Shown here: piece after piece, positions 45,407 to 56,153 of the stretch | Layout: the number at the start of each line of letters is the position of its first letter | Numbering within the stretch: position 1 is the stretch's first letter | NCBI GenBank assembly: GCA_029817715.1 | Contig: JARUPY010000101.1 | Coordinates: forward strand, 307,401 to 371,400 | From: Melastoma dodecandrum | Lineage: Eukaryota > Streptophyta > Magnoliopsida > Myrtales > Melastomataceae | DNA length: 64,000 nt | Reading direction: 5' to 3' | The notes under the pieces: generated by a model | What the model was told of the DNA's origin: nothing | Seen by the model: the letters and a program-made list of their open reading frames with translations, nothing else | Databases searched by the model: none | Translations under genes and position numbers: made by a program

Positions 45407-47128
45407 CTAGTATAGATTAGAAACGTTAACACCGTAATCCTGGCCTGAAAATCCTTCATAGATTATATTTTTAGCTGTCTTTATCCATCTTTGCTTGACT
45501 AGATGACTTGGTACAGACACGAACCTTCTATTTTCGTAATGTGGAATAGGGGGGACACTAAAAATTAAAGGTTTCAAAAAATAAGCAGCTGCAACTGAAT
45601 TGGACAGCACCTGTGCTCGCCGTCATAACACGAAAGAATGTATACCCTTGCGATGTTCCCGTCGAGTAAATTTTCCATGTAAAATCTTGATTCCTTTTGT
45701 ATCTCAGACTGAACCTTCGAAAAGAGGTCATGGTGTATATTCGACGTGCATCCTCCTCAAGTCGGCGCAACATTGTAATTGGCCTGAGTTGAAATCCTCC
45801 CTGATATTCCTTGTGATAAAGATCAGCTACTGCACGCTCAAAATTGTGTACGAAATCATGCAGTTTATGTTTCACATTGACATATCCCTTCATATATGCA
45901 TGCATTTTTTGGCAGCGTTGAGTGCTGCTAAGCACCGCCCAAAAATATCTGTGAAGATACGTTTACCACCACATATGTCTGCATGCAAAAATCTGTTGTA
46001 GCCCTCTAATGCTTATCGATCCTGTATGTGTCATTAAAGTAGACCACTCATCTTCACCTTCTTCAGATGGTCTACTGCTGTACATGAAGGATGAAATATG
46101 GGCTCGCATTGCCTGATCCTCTACACGACGCGCAATGTTCCTGCTGAAATGCCAAAGACATAACCTGTGTCTTGCAAATGGCCAAACTTCACTTTGTCGG
46201 CGTCTGTGACAACGCTAATCGGATGTTTCCCTCCCATGACATGTGTATAAGTACGCAGGAGCCAAGTGTAATCAGCATTGGTTTTAGAAGTCATCAAGGT
46301 AGCCCCAAAGACAGTAGTTTGATGATCATGATTCACACCCACGATGATGACCATTTGCATTCCATATTTGTTTGTCTTGAACGTAGAGTTTAGAGGTACG
46401 ACATCGCCGAATGATTGGTAATTAGATATGAAGGCACTGTTGGCCCAATATATGCCACTGATTTCATTCTTTTTGCACAAATGTTTCGAAGGACATACAA
46501 GTCTCACTATTCCTCCTAGAAAGGAGGTATGCAAGGACGGAATCACAACCACCATTATCCCCAACTGACTCTTCCTTCAGCTTTCGGCTATTGAGGTCCT
46601 TCATTAGGAAACCAACATGTGAATGTCCACCAATTGTGTGTACAAGTAGTCGTATAATATCGCATTGTCTAAATCGAACATCAAGCATTCGGCGTACAAA
46701 TGTCATATCGTGGTCGAAAATGTTGCGCCTTTCTCGCATGAAATGGGACAAACCATTACTCACCATTTCCAACTGAACAACAACCAAAGTCCATTGTCCA
46801 CTAGCATCGACTCCAGCTTTGAAGAAACAATTGCAACCAGCCTTGACAGACGCCTTAACTCGACTATTGGCCATTAACACAAAGGAATCGGAACATTCCC
46901 CTTCCCTTGAGCAATCCCGCTTTCTCTTGACGCATTCACCGTTTCAAAGTTTTTGAGGATCTCCCTTTTCCTAACTGAAAAGCCATGAACCGTCGCATAC
47001 ATTTTAATGAACTTTTCAGCTTCTTCAGCAGTACCAAATGACATATTCAACAACTGATCTTCATTCATATCCGTGAGTATATTGAAGAAGTCATTTATAT
47101 CCTGCTCACCTACAATCACATATATCAA
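45407..47128 (-). pseudogene. FAR1-related / MULE-type transposase-derived gene, decayed
   Basis: FAR1/FHY3-type proteins are transcription factors derived from Mutator-like transposases. Reading on the minus strand, pieces of the family appear in the right order but in different frames. At 47128-46874 is the start of the FAR1 DNA-binding domain (SFGTAEEAEKFIKMYATVHG, FSVRKRE). At 46880-46464 are its end and linker (SGQWTLVVVQLE, VGFLMKDLNSRKL, ALAYL-like). At 46564-46121 is the MULE transposase core (FGDVVPLNSTFKTNKYGM, HDHQTTVFGATLM, MGGKHPISVVTDAD). At 45935-45558 is a C-terminal part (QRCQKMHAYMKGYVN, LHDFVHNFERAVADL). At least three frame changes and stops separate them. No terminal inverted repeats were found. 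Confidence 0.8.
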
Positions 47129-47189
47129 ATGAAGAGGTTAACAACATCTTTTGATTTTCCAGGCAAAATTCGATGTCCAAAGCACGTCA

Positions 47190-47740
47190 TGGGGGACAAT
47201 TTTAAGTGCAAAAGAGGCTTCACGTTTTGCTTCCACTCAACATTCGGTGAACAATCATTTTTTCAGTGGTTCTTTGCTGGAATTTCCTAGTAATGGTAAC
47301 CTGCTAGAGATTGTCCTAAGCTTCACGGACATTTCAGGGGCATTGCCAGATTCGATTGCAAAGTTACAAGGTCTGCAAAGCATCAGCTTGGCTAACTGCA
47401 GCTTCACGGGATTGATTTCGTCCTCAGTGGAAAATCTCTCATAGTTGACTTATTTTGACTTCTGGTCGAACTATCACAGAAATGGTTCTATCTGTTTGGT
47501 CCGCTTCCAACCATCAAGTTGCTTAGGAACCTCACATAGATGGCTCTATCTCCTAACAACCTGACCGGAGACATCCACTCCATAAGCTGGGGTGACCTTA
47601 GAATGTTGGCGAACCTTGACCTGGGACACAACTCATTAAAGGGTACAATACCTTACTCCCTGTTGGCGAGCCAAAAATGGTGCATAGGAAGGGTACACAT
47701 CTTGACAGAAATGGTTCTATCTCATAACAACCAAACCTCG
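47190..47740 (+). pseudogene. Leucine-rich-repeat receptor-like protein fragment
   Basis: Plant LRR units are visible: FPSNGNLLEIVLSFTDISGA, LPDSIAKLQGLQSISLANCS, FTGLISSSVENLS then a stop (47444). Later, in other frames, come LSPNNLTGDIHSISWGDLRM and LANLDLGHNSLKGTIPYSL (47540-47660). These fit the extracellular repeats of receptor-like proteins (Cf/RLP type). There is no signal peptide, membrane segment or kinase, and the frame changes several times, so this is a remnant. Confidence 0.75.
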
Positions 47741-47979
47741 AATGGGGTAGGTTGTATGCCAAGCTGGTGCAAAAGAGACTGATGTTCGCGGAATCTTGGG
47801 TGGAAGCAAAACAGGAAGTAAAGAAATGGATAAAGGGAGGAACGATTGTTCATCGAAACTTGGAAGGAAGCAAAACAGGAAGCCAAGAAATAGATAAAGG
47901 GAGGAAGCATATGTTCACCGAATCTTGGGTTATCCTTGTTGAAGGCACTTTCCATTTCTTCAGGTGATGGAGAAGGAAG

Positions 47980-48185
47980 CAGGGATTCCACCTGCAAAGT
48001 CGGTTGAAGATGGTTTGTGGCTTAGTAAGCTAGGATTCCACCTGCAACTGAAGAGGATGAAGCTGGGATTCCACCTGCAAAGTCGGTTGACGACGGCGTG
48101 TGGGTTAGTAAGCGGAGTTTCCACTTGCAACCGAAGAGGAGGAAGCTGGGATTCCACTTGCAAAGTCACCACTCACCCAATTAAG
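47980..48185. repeat. GGATTCCACCTGCAA dimer repeat (second locus)
   Basis: A form of GGATTCCACCTGCAA occurs at about 47983, 48033, 48066, 48114 and 48149. The spacings alternate about 50 and 34 bp, so the repeat is a dimer of about 83 bp. The locus at 16985-17125 has the same arrangement. Confidence 0.65.
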
Positions 48186-48620
48186 TAGGCAAATTATCGA
48201 TATTTGGTCCCAACTATAGGCCAACTTTACGTTTTGTCATATCGTTTAAAATTTTTTTTATTTGGCCTTATTTCAATTTTAATTTTCAATTTAGCCTTAT
48301 TCGTAACGGACGTTACGACTCGGTGACGTGTCTGTGACTATTCTTTTTATTGTATTAAATAATTTGACACGTCATTTTTTTCCGTACGTGGACATTAATA
48401 AATTAAAAAATAAAAAAGGCTCTCCCCTCCCCTATGAAGCTTCTCTCGGTTGAGTACCCTCCGATGTCCTCTTCTCCTCCTACGGCACGTTCTCCGCGAT
48501 TTTCTTCCCAGTCGACGATAACCTCTACTCTTTCGCCGTCTGGTTTAGCAAGCCTGCTTGCCGAATCAACGATTGTACCCTTGTCCCTGCAACAGGAGGT
48601 TGCTGGAATTTGGGGTGGGG
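48186..48620. other. Intergenic with unrecognised open frame
   Basis: Bases 48186-48420 are AT-rich with GTAACGGACGTTAC (a short inverted repeat) and GACACGTC. Bases 48430-48620 are GC-richer and open on both strands, but I recognise no domain. This is the pre-insertion sequence left of the second gypsy element, ending in TTTGGGGTGGGG. Confidence 0.3.
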
Positions 48621-49135
48621 TGATGACGGGAAATGTCACCCACCAATCTATTAGAAGCTGAACCTTCAAACGTTCGAACAAAATATCCAAACACCAATAA
48701 TACCACAAATAGCAATCCTGTCTACCGTCGACAATAAACACCAAAACCCGATTTAAAGGAGTCTTTCAGTCACAACGTCTTCCCCCAGCCATCGTTTCTT
48801 CCCTGCACCGATCATCCTCTTTTTTCCTTATTTTTTCCCTATCCTCTCCTAGCAAGGATCTCCCCCCTTAACATCTTCCTTTGCAGATCCTGCAGTTGGT
48901 TGCAACCAACTGCTATCTTCAGATTTGCTCCTCTCTTTGCTTCGCTTGTGCAATCTCGTCCGGCCTGTTTCTTCTTCCAGCCCAACCTGATTCCACGGCC
49001 TCAACTCCATCTCGACGGCCTTCTTCTCCAGCTGCTTCACCTGGCCCGCTCCAACTTCAGCGCTCACCATATCCATAACGGCCTCAACCGTCTCCCCTGT
49101 AGTTCCTGCTGTCGCTCCAATGGAACCTTGCATCA
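48621..49135 (-). repeat. 3' LTR of the chromovirus element
   Basis: 515 bp with TGATG...CATCA ends. The polyprotein frame runs about 290 bp into it, with stop at 48849. Confidence 0.92.
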
Positions 49136-52100
49136 ATGCCCTCCCCTCGAATTCACCCTTGTCCTCAAGGGTGACTTGAGGATACTGTTCCTGCAGATCG
49201 TACAGATACTCCCAGGTAGCCGCGGATTCCGGCTGATCAGTCCATTTGACTAGTACCTGTGTAGCTGCCCGATGACCCCGCCTAACCATCTTACCTTGCA
49301 AAATATACTCGGGCAACGACGGAGCCATGGTCAACGTGGGTGGAAGAGGAGTACCGGTTGCTGCTCCGTTGACTGACCTTTTGAGGCGAGAGACATGAAA
49401 AACCGGGTGAATCAATGACTGTGGGGGCAGCTCCAACCTATAAGCGACCTCTCCGATCTTCTCCAGGACCTTGTACGGACCGAAATAGAGTGGGGATAGT
49501 TTGGATCCATGCCGTCCCTCCACAGAGCTCTGCCGAAAGGGTTGAAGTCGAACGTACACAAAATCTCCCACTGCAAAACTCCTCTCCGAACGCTTCCGGC
49601 CAGCCACTTGCTTCATCTGGTTCTGTGCTCTGCCGATGTGAAACCGCAGCAGCCTTGTCATTGCCTCCCTATCCCAAAGTTCCCGATCCACTGCCTTGTT
49701 GGTTGTGCTTCCCCTGATGTGAGGAACGTGGACTGGAGGCTCGTAGCCGAACAAAGCCTGGAAAGGAGACATCAAAATTGCGGAGTGGTAGCTAGTGTTG
49801 TACCACCACTCAGCCAGGGGCAACCACTTAGCCCACAACGTCGGACAGTCGCTACACATGCAGCGCAAGTAGGTCTCGACACAACGGTTCACGACTTCGG
49901 ACTGTCCGTCCGTCTGCGGGTGATACGCCGAGGATCTCTTGAGCTCAACACCTTGCATAGAGAATAAGGTCTTCCAGAAATCACTGAGGAAGATGGGATC
50001 CCTGTCGCTGATAATTGAGTCCGGAAGACCATGGAGCTTGAAAACATGGTTTAGGAAGGCTTCAGCTGCAGATGAAGTTGTAATCGGGTACTTCAAGGCA
50101 ACAAAGTGGACAAATTTGGTCAGCCGATCGACAACCACCATGATCGCTTCCTTACCGAAGGATTTAGGAAGGCCAACAATAAAATCCATGGTTATTTCCG
50201 ACCATACTGATGTGGGAATCGGTAATGGCTGCAGCAACCCCGGGTATTCGGCCGTGTCGTACTTGTGCCGTTGTCAGACATCACAGCTACGAATCCAGGT
50301 GCGAATATCCTTCTCCATTCCCTTCCAGTAGCAACAACTAGCAACTCTCCTCAAGGTCGCTTGCACGCCCGAATGGCCCCCAGCCGCTGAAGAATGAAAG
50401 GTCTGGATGATCAGATGTCGTAAGGGCGCCTCGCTACCCACTACCAACTTGCCCTTCCGGGTAAGCATTTGCTGTTTGAATTCATAAGGCGGGCAAGGCC
50501 CTTGCTGCAACCGTTGGAGTACCGTCTGCAAGTGTGGATCGCTTTCCCAGCTTCTCCTTATGTCATCCAATAAGGTCCCTTCTCCCAGCGACAGAGTCAC
50601 TGTCATAATTTCAGCTCCCGATACACGCGAGAGAGCATCCGCTACAACGTTTTCTTTCCCTTTCTTATAAGTAATTGCATAATCGAAACCAGCCAACTTG
50701 GCCAACCACTTGACCTGCATGTCGTTGTGCACCCTTTACTCGAGAAGGTACTTGAGACTGTGGTGGTCCGTCCGCAAGATAAAACGGCGCCCCATGAGGT
50801 AATGACGCCATTTGTCGATGGCATAAACTACCGAGAGCAATTCCTTGTCATACACTGATAATCCGGCGTGTCGAGGGGCAAGAGCCTTACTAATGAAGGC
50901 GATGGGGTGACCTTCTTGCATTAGGACAGCCCCAATACCTGTAGAACTAGCGTCCGTCTCGATGACAAACTCCTTTGAGAAATCTGGAAGAGCTAGTGTA
51001 GGCGCGGTGGTCAGGGCGGTCTTCAGTTGATCAAAAGCAAGCTGAGCCGGTTCACTCCACTTGAAGGCTTCCTTCCGCAATAGATGAGTCAAGGGGCGGC
51101 TAATAACTCCGTAATTCCTCACAAACCGCCTATAGCAACCAGTGAGGCCGAGGAAAGCCCGTAATTGAGTGATATTCGCTGGTACCGGCCAGTCGTTTAC
51201 GGCTTGGATCTTCCTAGGATCGGTCGACACACCTTCCTTCTCAATGAAGTGGCCGAGGTACTTGAGCTTCCTCTTGGCAAACGAGCATTTGCTGAGCTTA
51301 GCATAAAGTGTATTCTTCTGTAAAGCCTGCAAAACTTCATCCATATGGACCAAATGCTGCTCCAGCGTGAGGCTGTAAATCAGAATGTCGTCGAAAAAAA
51401 CGAGAACAAACCTCCGTAAGAATGGTTTCAACACTTCGTTCATGAAGCTTTGGAACGTCGACGGTGCGTTGGTCAAACCAAAAAGGCATTACGAGGAACT
51501 CGTAATGGCCCTCGTGCGTCCGAAATGCTGTCTTATGGATGTCCTCCTCCTTCACACGGATTTGATGATAACCGGAGCGTAAGTCGAGCTTGGAGAACCA
51601 GCTAGCCCCCTGTAATTCCTCCAGCAGCTCCTCTATAATGGGAATCGGAAACTTGTCTTTGATCGTCCGAGCATTGAGCTCACGGTAGTCAATGCAAAGC
51701 CGCCAAGAGTTGTCTTTTTTCTTGACAAGAATCACTGGCGAGGAGAAAGGGCTGGTGCTGTGGCGGATGACCCTCGATTCTAACATCTCCCGGACCAATT
51801 TCTCGATGATATCCTTCTGAACGCTCGAATATCTATATGGTCGCAACGACAAGCCATTCACTCCCTCCAACAAAGGAATCGCGTGATCGTGGGATCTCCG
51901 CGGGGGTAAGCCGTTGGCTCCGCAAAAACCTTCACGTATTGGGACAAGAGTGTTTGAACCCCGAGAGGAAGGTCGTTCAGAGCCTCATCAGTCGTTTGCT
52001 TGAGGTTTGGGATCAATAGTAAGCCCATCTCCTTGCAACTAAGATAATATAGCCCCATCATCACTCGTGCAAACTCCTCATCTCCTGCCGTCAAAAGGAT

Positions 52101-53615
52101 TTGCTTCCTCTGCTTAGTAAACTGCATTGTGAGCCTTGTGAAATCCCATAGTAGAGAACCGAGCGACGACAACCATTCCATTCCCAATATCATGTCGCAC
52201 CCCTTGATTGGCATTAGCAACATGTCGGCCGTATAGTCCTCTCCTTGCATCTCCCAATTAAAGCCGGGTAATACTGTGTCGCAGACCATCCGTTCGCCGT
52301 TAGCTACCAATACACCTCGACTTGGGATTGTATGAAGCTGTCGTCCTGTTTGCTTGGCGATCTTGGGATCTAAAAAATTATGTGTGCTGCCGGAGTCAAT
52401 CAAAATCACCAACCTCATTCGCTTATAGTGTCCCACTACCTTCATAGATCTGTTCTGCGAATTAAGGGAGATGTCGTGTAGAGCATACAAGGAGACCCGA
52501 GGTGTCTCTTCCTTTTCTTCTTCTGTAACCGGGTCTTGCTGCTGCACTACCTCATCCTCTGTTTCCTCTGGCTCATCCGGTTCCAATGTGATCGCGAAGG
52601 ACCTCTTGTTGGGACATTGGTGGTCGTAAGTGAATTTCCCATCGCACCAAAAGCACACCCCCCTTTGTCTTTTGTCTGCCATCTCCGCCGCTATCAAGCG
52701 CTTGTGGGGTGGTTGATACGCCTGACTTCTCGACACAAAAGGAGCTGATTGTCTGAAATTACCTTCTATCAACTTGTTGTCCCCGCTTCCACGGAAGGGA
52801 CCTCTGTTTGAAGGTGCCATTGATTGATCCCTGAAATTAGAGCTCGGGTCCCAACGTCCCCCCTTGGCCAGCGTATCACGACTGCCTCCAGTTACTACTT
52901 CCTCATCACCCGACAAAGCCTTCCCAAGTGAAATAGCCTTCTGTAAGGTCCTGGGTTCCAGCACCATAAGCATCCTCCTCGTCTCCTTCTTAAGACCCCC
53001 AATGAACATGGCCACTTGGTCCTCCATTCCTACATCCACCTTCGTAACTAGCACGACGAACGCATTGACATACTCTGAAAAACACCGACCTTCCCTCAAT
53101 TCCATGAGCGCTGCTATAGGGCGCGTCATCTCGTGGGGGCCGAACCTCAACAGCATGGCAGTAATGTATTCCTCCCCCCAACTGATTGGACCCAGCAATC
53201 CTCGACCCTTCACGAATGCGTAATGCCATTCTATGGCCAACCCCGTCAAATGAATCGAGGCCACGCTAACCTTCAACTCCGGAGGAGTTGCATCCAACTC
53301 GAAGAACCTTTCACATCGAAAAATCCACTCTTGAACGTTCGTTCCGTCGAAGGATGGAAAATCGATCCTAGGTTGTCAATTAATACGGTCGGCGGGCCAC
53401 CCCGACTGCGTCTCTCCTCTCAAGCGCATTCCTGTTCCTTCCGACTCAGTAGCTGTCACCGGCGTTCCCTGATTCCTACCCTTAACCTCGTCTTCTAACG
53501 TCAGAATCTTCTCATTCATCGCATCCATCTTTCGCATCATCTCCTGGAACATTTCCCTGACAGAGTCCGCGTCCATTTGCTCAACCTTCGACCGCGTCCT
53601 ATCAGCCACAGGCAT
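48849..53615 (-). pseudogene. Chromovirus gag-pol polyprotein with several lesions
   Basis: It starts at ATG 53615 (MPVADRTRSKVEQMD) with a coiled-coil-like gag N-terminus. TGA at 53376-53378 interrupts gag; the same frame continues IDFPSFDGTNVQEW. Domains: gag (FSEYVNAFVVLV), a CFWCDGKF zinc-knuckle-like motif, protease ILIDSGSTHNFLD, and reverse transcriptase ([29 protein letters not shown]). RNase H (IETDASSTGIGAVLMQ), integrase finger, integrase core (MDFIVGLP, ISDRDPIF, QTDGQSEVVNR) and a chromodomain (LVKWTDQPESAATWE) follow. Other lesions: a one-base loss near 51910 before RT, an extra T near 51485 inside RT (MPF-W), TAA after KYLLE near 50733, and TGA in place of a zinc-finger Cys (SCDV-stop, near 50273). 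This element is inactive, and more decayed in coding sequence than its LTRs suggest. Confidence 0.9.
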
Positions 53616-53644
53616 TCCCTTCCCCTTAGAGGTCGAGCTTCAAA

Positions 53645-53656
53645 GCTCTGATACCA
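53645..53656 (-). other. Primer-binding site of the chromovirus element
   Basis: TGGTATCAGAGC on the minus strand, two bases after the 5' LTR; complementary to initiator methionine tRNA. Confidence 0.88.
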
Positions 53657-53658
53657 CT

Positions 53659-54173
53659 TGATGACGGGAAACGTCACCCACCAATCTACTAGAAGCTGAA
53701 CCTTCAAACGTTCGAACAAAATATCCAAACACCAACAATACCACAAATAGCAATCCTGTCTACCGTCGACAATAAACACCAAAACCCGATTTAAAGGAGT
53801 CTTTCAGTCACAACGTCTTCCCCCAGCCATCGTTTCTTCCCTGCACCGATCATCCTCTTTTTTCCTTATTTTTTCCCTATCCTCTCCTAGCAAGGATCTC
53901 CCCCCTTAACAGCTTCCTTTGCAGATCCTGCAGTTGGTTGCAACCAACTGCTATCTTCAGCTTTGCTCCTCTCTTTGCTCCGCTTGTGCAATCTCGTCCG
54001 GCCTGTTTCTTCTTCCAGCCCAACCTGATTCCACGGCCTCAACTCCATCTCGACGGCCTTCTTCTCCAGCTGCTTCACCTGGCCCGCTCCAACTTCAGCG
54101 CTCACCATATCCATAACGGCCTCAACCGTCTCCCCGGTAGTTCCTGCTATCGCTCCAATGGAACCTTGCATCA
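53659..54173 (-). repeat. 5' LTR of the chromovirus element
   Basis: 515-bp mate of 48621-49135. Differences noticed by eye: ACGTCACC against ATGTCACC, CTACTAG against CTATTAG, AACAGCTTCC against AACATCTTCC, CCCCGGTAG against CCCCTGTAG, and a few others. Confidence 0.92.
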
Positions 54174-54312
54174 TGGGGGCAGGGGCGGGGGGAAGGGAAG
54201 GGGGTGGGTGTGGGGGCAGGGGTGGGGATGACGGTGGGGGAGGGGGAGGGTGACGGTGGGGGGAGGGGGAGGGAGTGAGTGTGAGGGAGGGAGAAAGTTT
54301 GGGGGGGGAGTG
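54174..54312 (+). repeat. G-rich low-complexity tract
   Basis: About 140 bases of runs such as GGGGGCAGGGGCGGGGGG and GGGGGAGGGGGAGGG, with repeated GACGGTGGGGG units. Many runs of three or more G within short loops could form G-quadruplexes on the plus strand. It is the right flank of the chromovirus insertion. Confidence 0.7.
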
Positions 54313-54324
54313 GCCCAAACACAC

Positions 54325-54780
54325 TTTGGGATTTAAGTGAGTAAAAGTTAACAAACTTACGTACTACTTTTCAAACATTTTTACTAATTTAAATAATATT
54401 TTAATAAATATCATGAAAAATTAATAAATTATTATTAATTTTTGTCAGATACTACAAACAAAATTTATTACTAAAAATAAATAATAAATTATTTGTAATA
54501 GTTACAAATAAAATTAGTAATCGTTTACAAAACTTGAACAGTAAATTTTTCGTAAAAGTTAATAAAAATTGGATGATTTATCCGATATTTTTATTGAATC
54601 ATTACTAAAAATAATGTGGAATTTATTTTGAAAAAATTGGGTAAAATTACTAAACATGAATTATTAAAATTTACTAAATATGAACATTAAAAAATAGTAA
54701 AGTTTACATATTTTGTTACTAATTATGACGTCTTTTTACTAAAAATAATTTTTTAGTAAATTTTACTAAAAACAGAATGA
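54325..54780. repeat. AT-rich TTTACTAA-word repeat (second copy)
   Basis: Parallel to 17145-17460 for about 220 bp (TTTTGTCAGATACTACAAA, AATAAATTATTTGTAA), then extends with further TTACTAAA words to 54780. No ORF. Confidence 0.55.
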
Positions 54781-54829
54781 ATTTATTAAAGTACGTAATG
54801 GTTGCTACAGAGGATACATAGTGATAGCT

Positions 54830-56153
54830 TCGACATCTTCCACAGCATACGCAATGGCCTCATTGTTGATATCAGGCCAGATCCTCAGGAATGTAACAAG
54901 AACCGGGAACACATCTTGTGTCATACTACAGAGGAGACACTACGTTTTGTCTTCTGAAACTAAAACTCCTGTATGAAATTCACTACACGAAAATAGTGGC
55001 AGCAAGATCCACATGGGGAAAGATTGCTCGAGCCATTGCCTTTTACAGCACACTGGTGGCTTTCATTTTGTTCTGCATTGGACAACATGAAGACGTTTAT
55101 GACATGAAGACGTATGTGCTATTTGTGGGAGTTTTTGTTCTTCATGTAGCCAACATGAAGACGTTTATGACATCCCTTTTCTCAGATTACAATTTAAAGG
55201 ATATCATTTTGTTTGTCTTAGGGCAGGGGGTTCTTCCAGTACTGGTTGTTATTACTTCCTTCTTTGGATTAGGCTCAGCTGCCGATCGCTCCTTCCAGAG
55301 GAAATGGTCGAATAAAATTGCATCTTTCAATATCTTGTCCCATTGCTTTAAACAGAGTGCCCAAAACAAAGGTCGAAAGCTACATTTTATATGGAACAAG
55401 GTATCCGGAGAGAGACATGTGTTCAAGGGAGACTTTGATCTCTCGTTGTGGAGCTCTCTGTATGCAAGGACATCATGGAAAATGTTGCGGGGACCACCGA
55501 CGCAGCAAGAATGAGGGAATTATATGAGGCAAGGGGAGATCAAGCGCTCAAAAGAATCAGCTGTGACCGACTGATGCATTCTATCGAGGGCTTCCCATAC
55601 GATCAAACGCTTTTGATTTGGCACATTGCTACCAAAATCTGCATCAACATGGAGGTAGGGGAAGAAAACATCGACAGGAAGACGAAGAGGAAGAGGATAT
55701 TCAGTAAGAAATTGTCGGATTACATGATGTATCTTCTGGTCAGGCGACCACAGTTGATGTCTACAGTGGCTGGAATCAGCCATATTAGGTACAAAGACAC
55801 CTGTGCGGAGATGAAGCTGCTCGGGAGGAATAAGTTGGAAGTTCCTACAATGCGGGAGTTCTGCGAGTTGATTCTTAGGGGACGCGCCAACATCAATTAA
55901 CCCATTATCGAAGAGAACAATCACACATTCTCAGTATTGAAGGACTCATGCGAGTTGGTTGAGCTACTAAGAGAAAACAACAATATGTGGGAGGTCATTT
56001 ATATGGTGTGGGTGGAGCTGTTGTCGTACGCATCCTGTCATTGCAGAGCAAACTCCCATGTCCGACTGTTGAACGAAGGCTGTGAATTTCATCACTGCCA
56101 TATGGGTTTTGATGTCTCTCTGTGGCATCGGCGACCAGTTCCCATTAAATTAG
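54830..56153 (+). pseudogene. DUF4220-DUF594 copy I, 5'-truncated and intron-less
   Basis: It begins inside exon 1 (CATCTTCCACAGCATACGCA, VDIRPDPQE). An open stretch from 54918 carries LLYEIHYTKIVAARSTWGKI, FVGVFVLHVANM and NILSHCFKQSAQ, and passes straight from NKGRKL to HFIWNKVSGER. Every other copy has an 84-94-bp intron at that point. A two-base insertion near 55456 shifts the frame. The next frame (55448-55900) has DAARMRELYEARGDQAL, LLIWHIATKICINME and YMMYLLVRRPQLMSTVAG, and ends at TAA in ANIN. WVELLSYASCHCRANSH and a further one-base insertion (GAATTTCATCAC) follow before the family end near 56153. It also has an internal duplication of GAAGACGTTTATGACAT (about 55088 and 55156). Confidence 0.82.

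Larger units (their letters stand above)
48621..54173 (-). mobile_element. Ty3-gypsy chromovirus-type retrotransposon, 5553 bp
   Basis: LTRs lie at 48621-49135 and 53659-54173 (515 bp each), starting TGATGACGGG and ending TTGCATCA. Target duplication TGGGG is at 48616-48620 and 54174-54178. The primer site TGGTATCAGAGC is at 53645-53656 on the minus strand, and a purine tract (GAGGGGAGGGCAT) at 49136-49148 lies next to the 3' LTR. About eight LTR differences by eye, so about 98 percent identity. A chromodomain after integrase places it with chromoviruses. Confidence 0.95.

Noticed and set aside
53887..54354. A 155-codon proline-rich protein on the minus strand
   Set aside because: It joins the antisense of the G-rich tract to the LTR copy of the polyprotein tail; there is no independent support.
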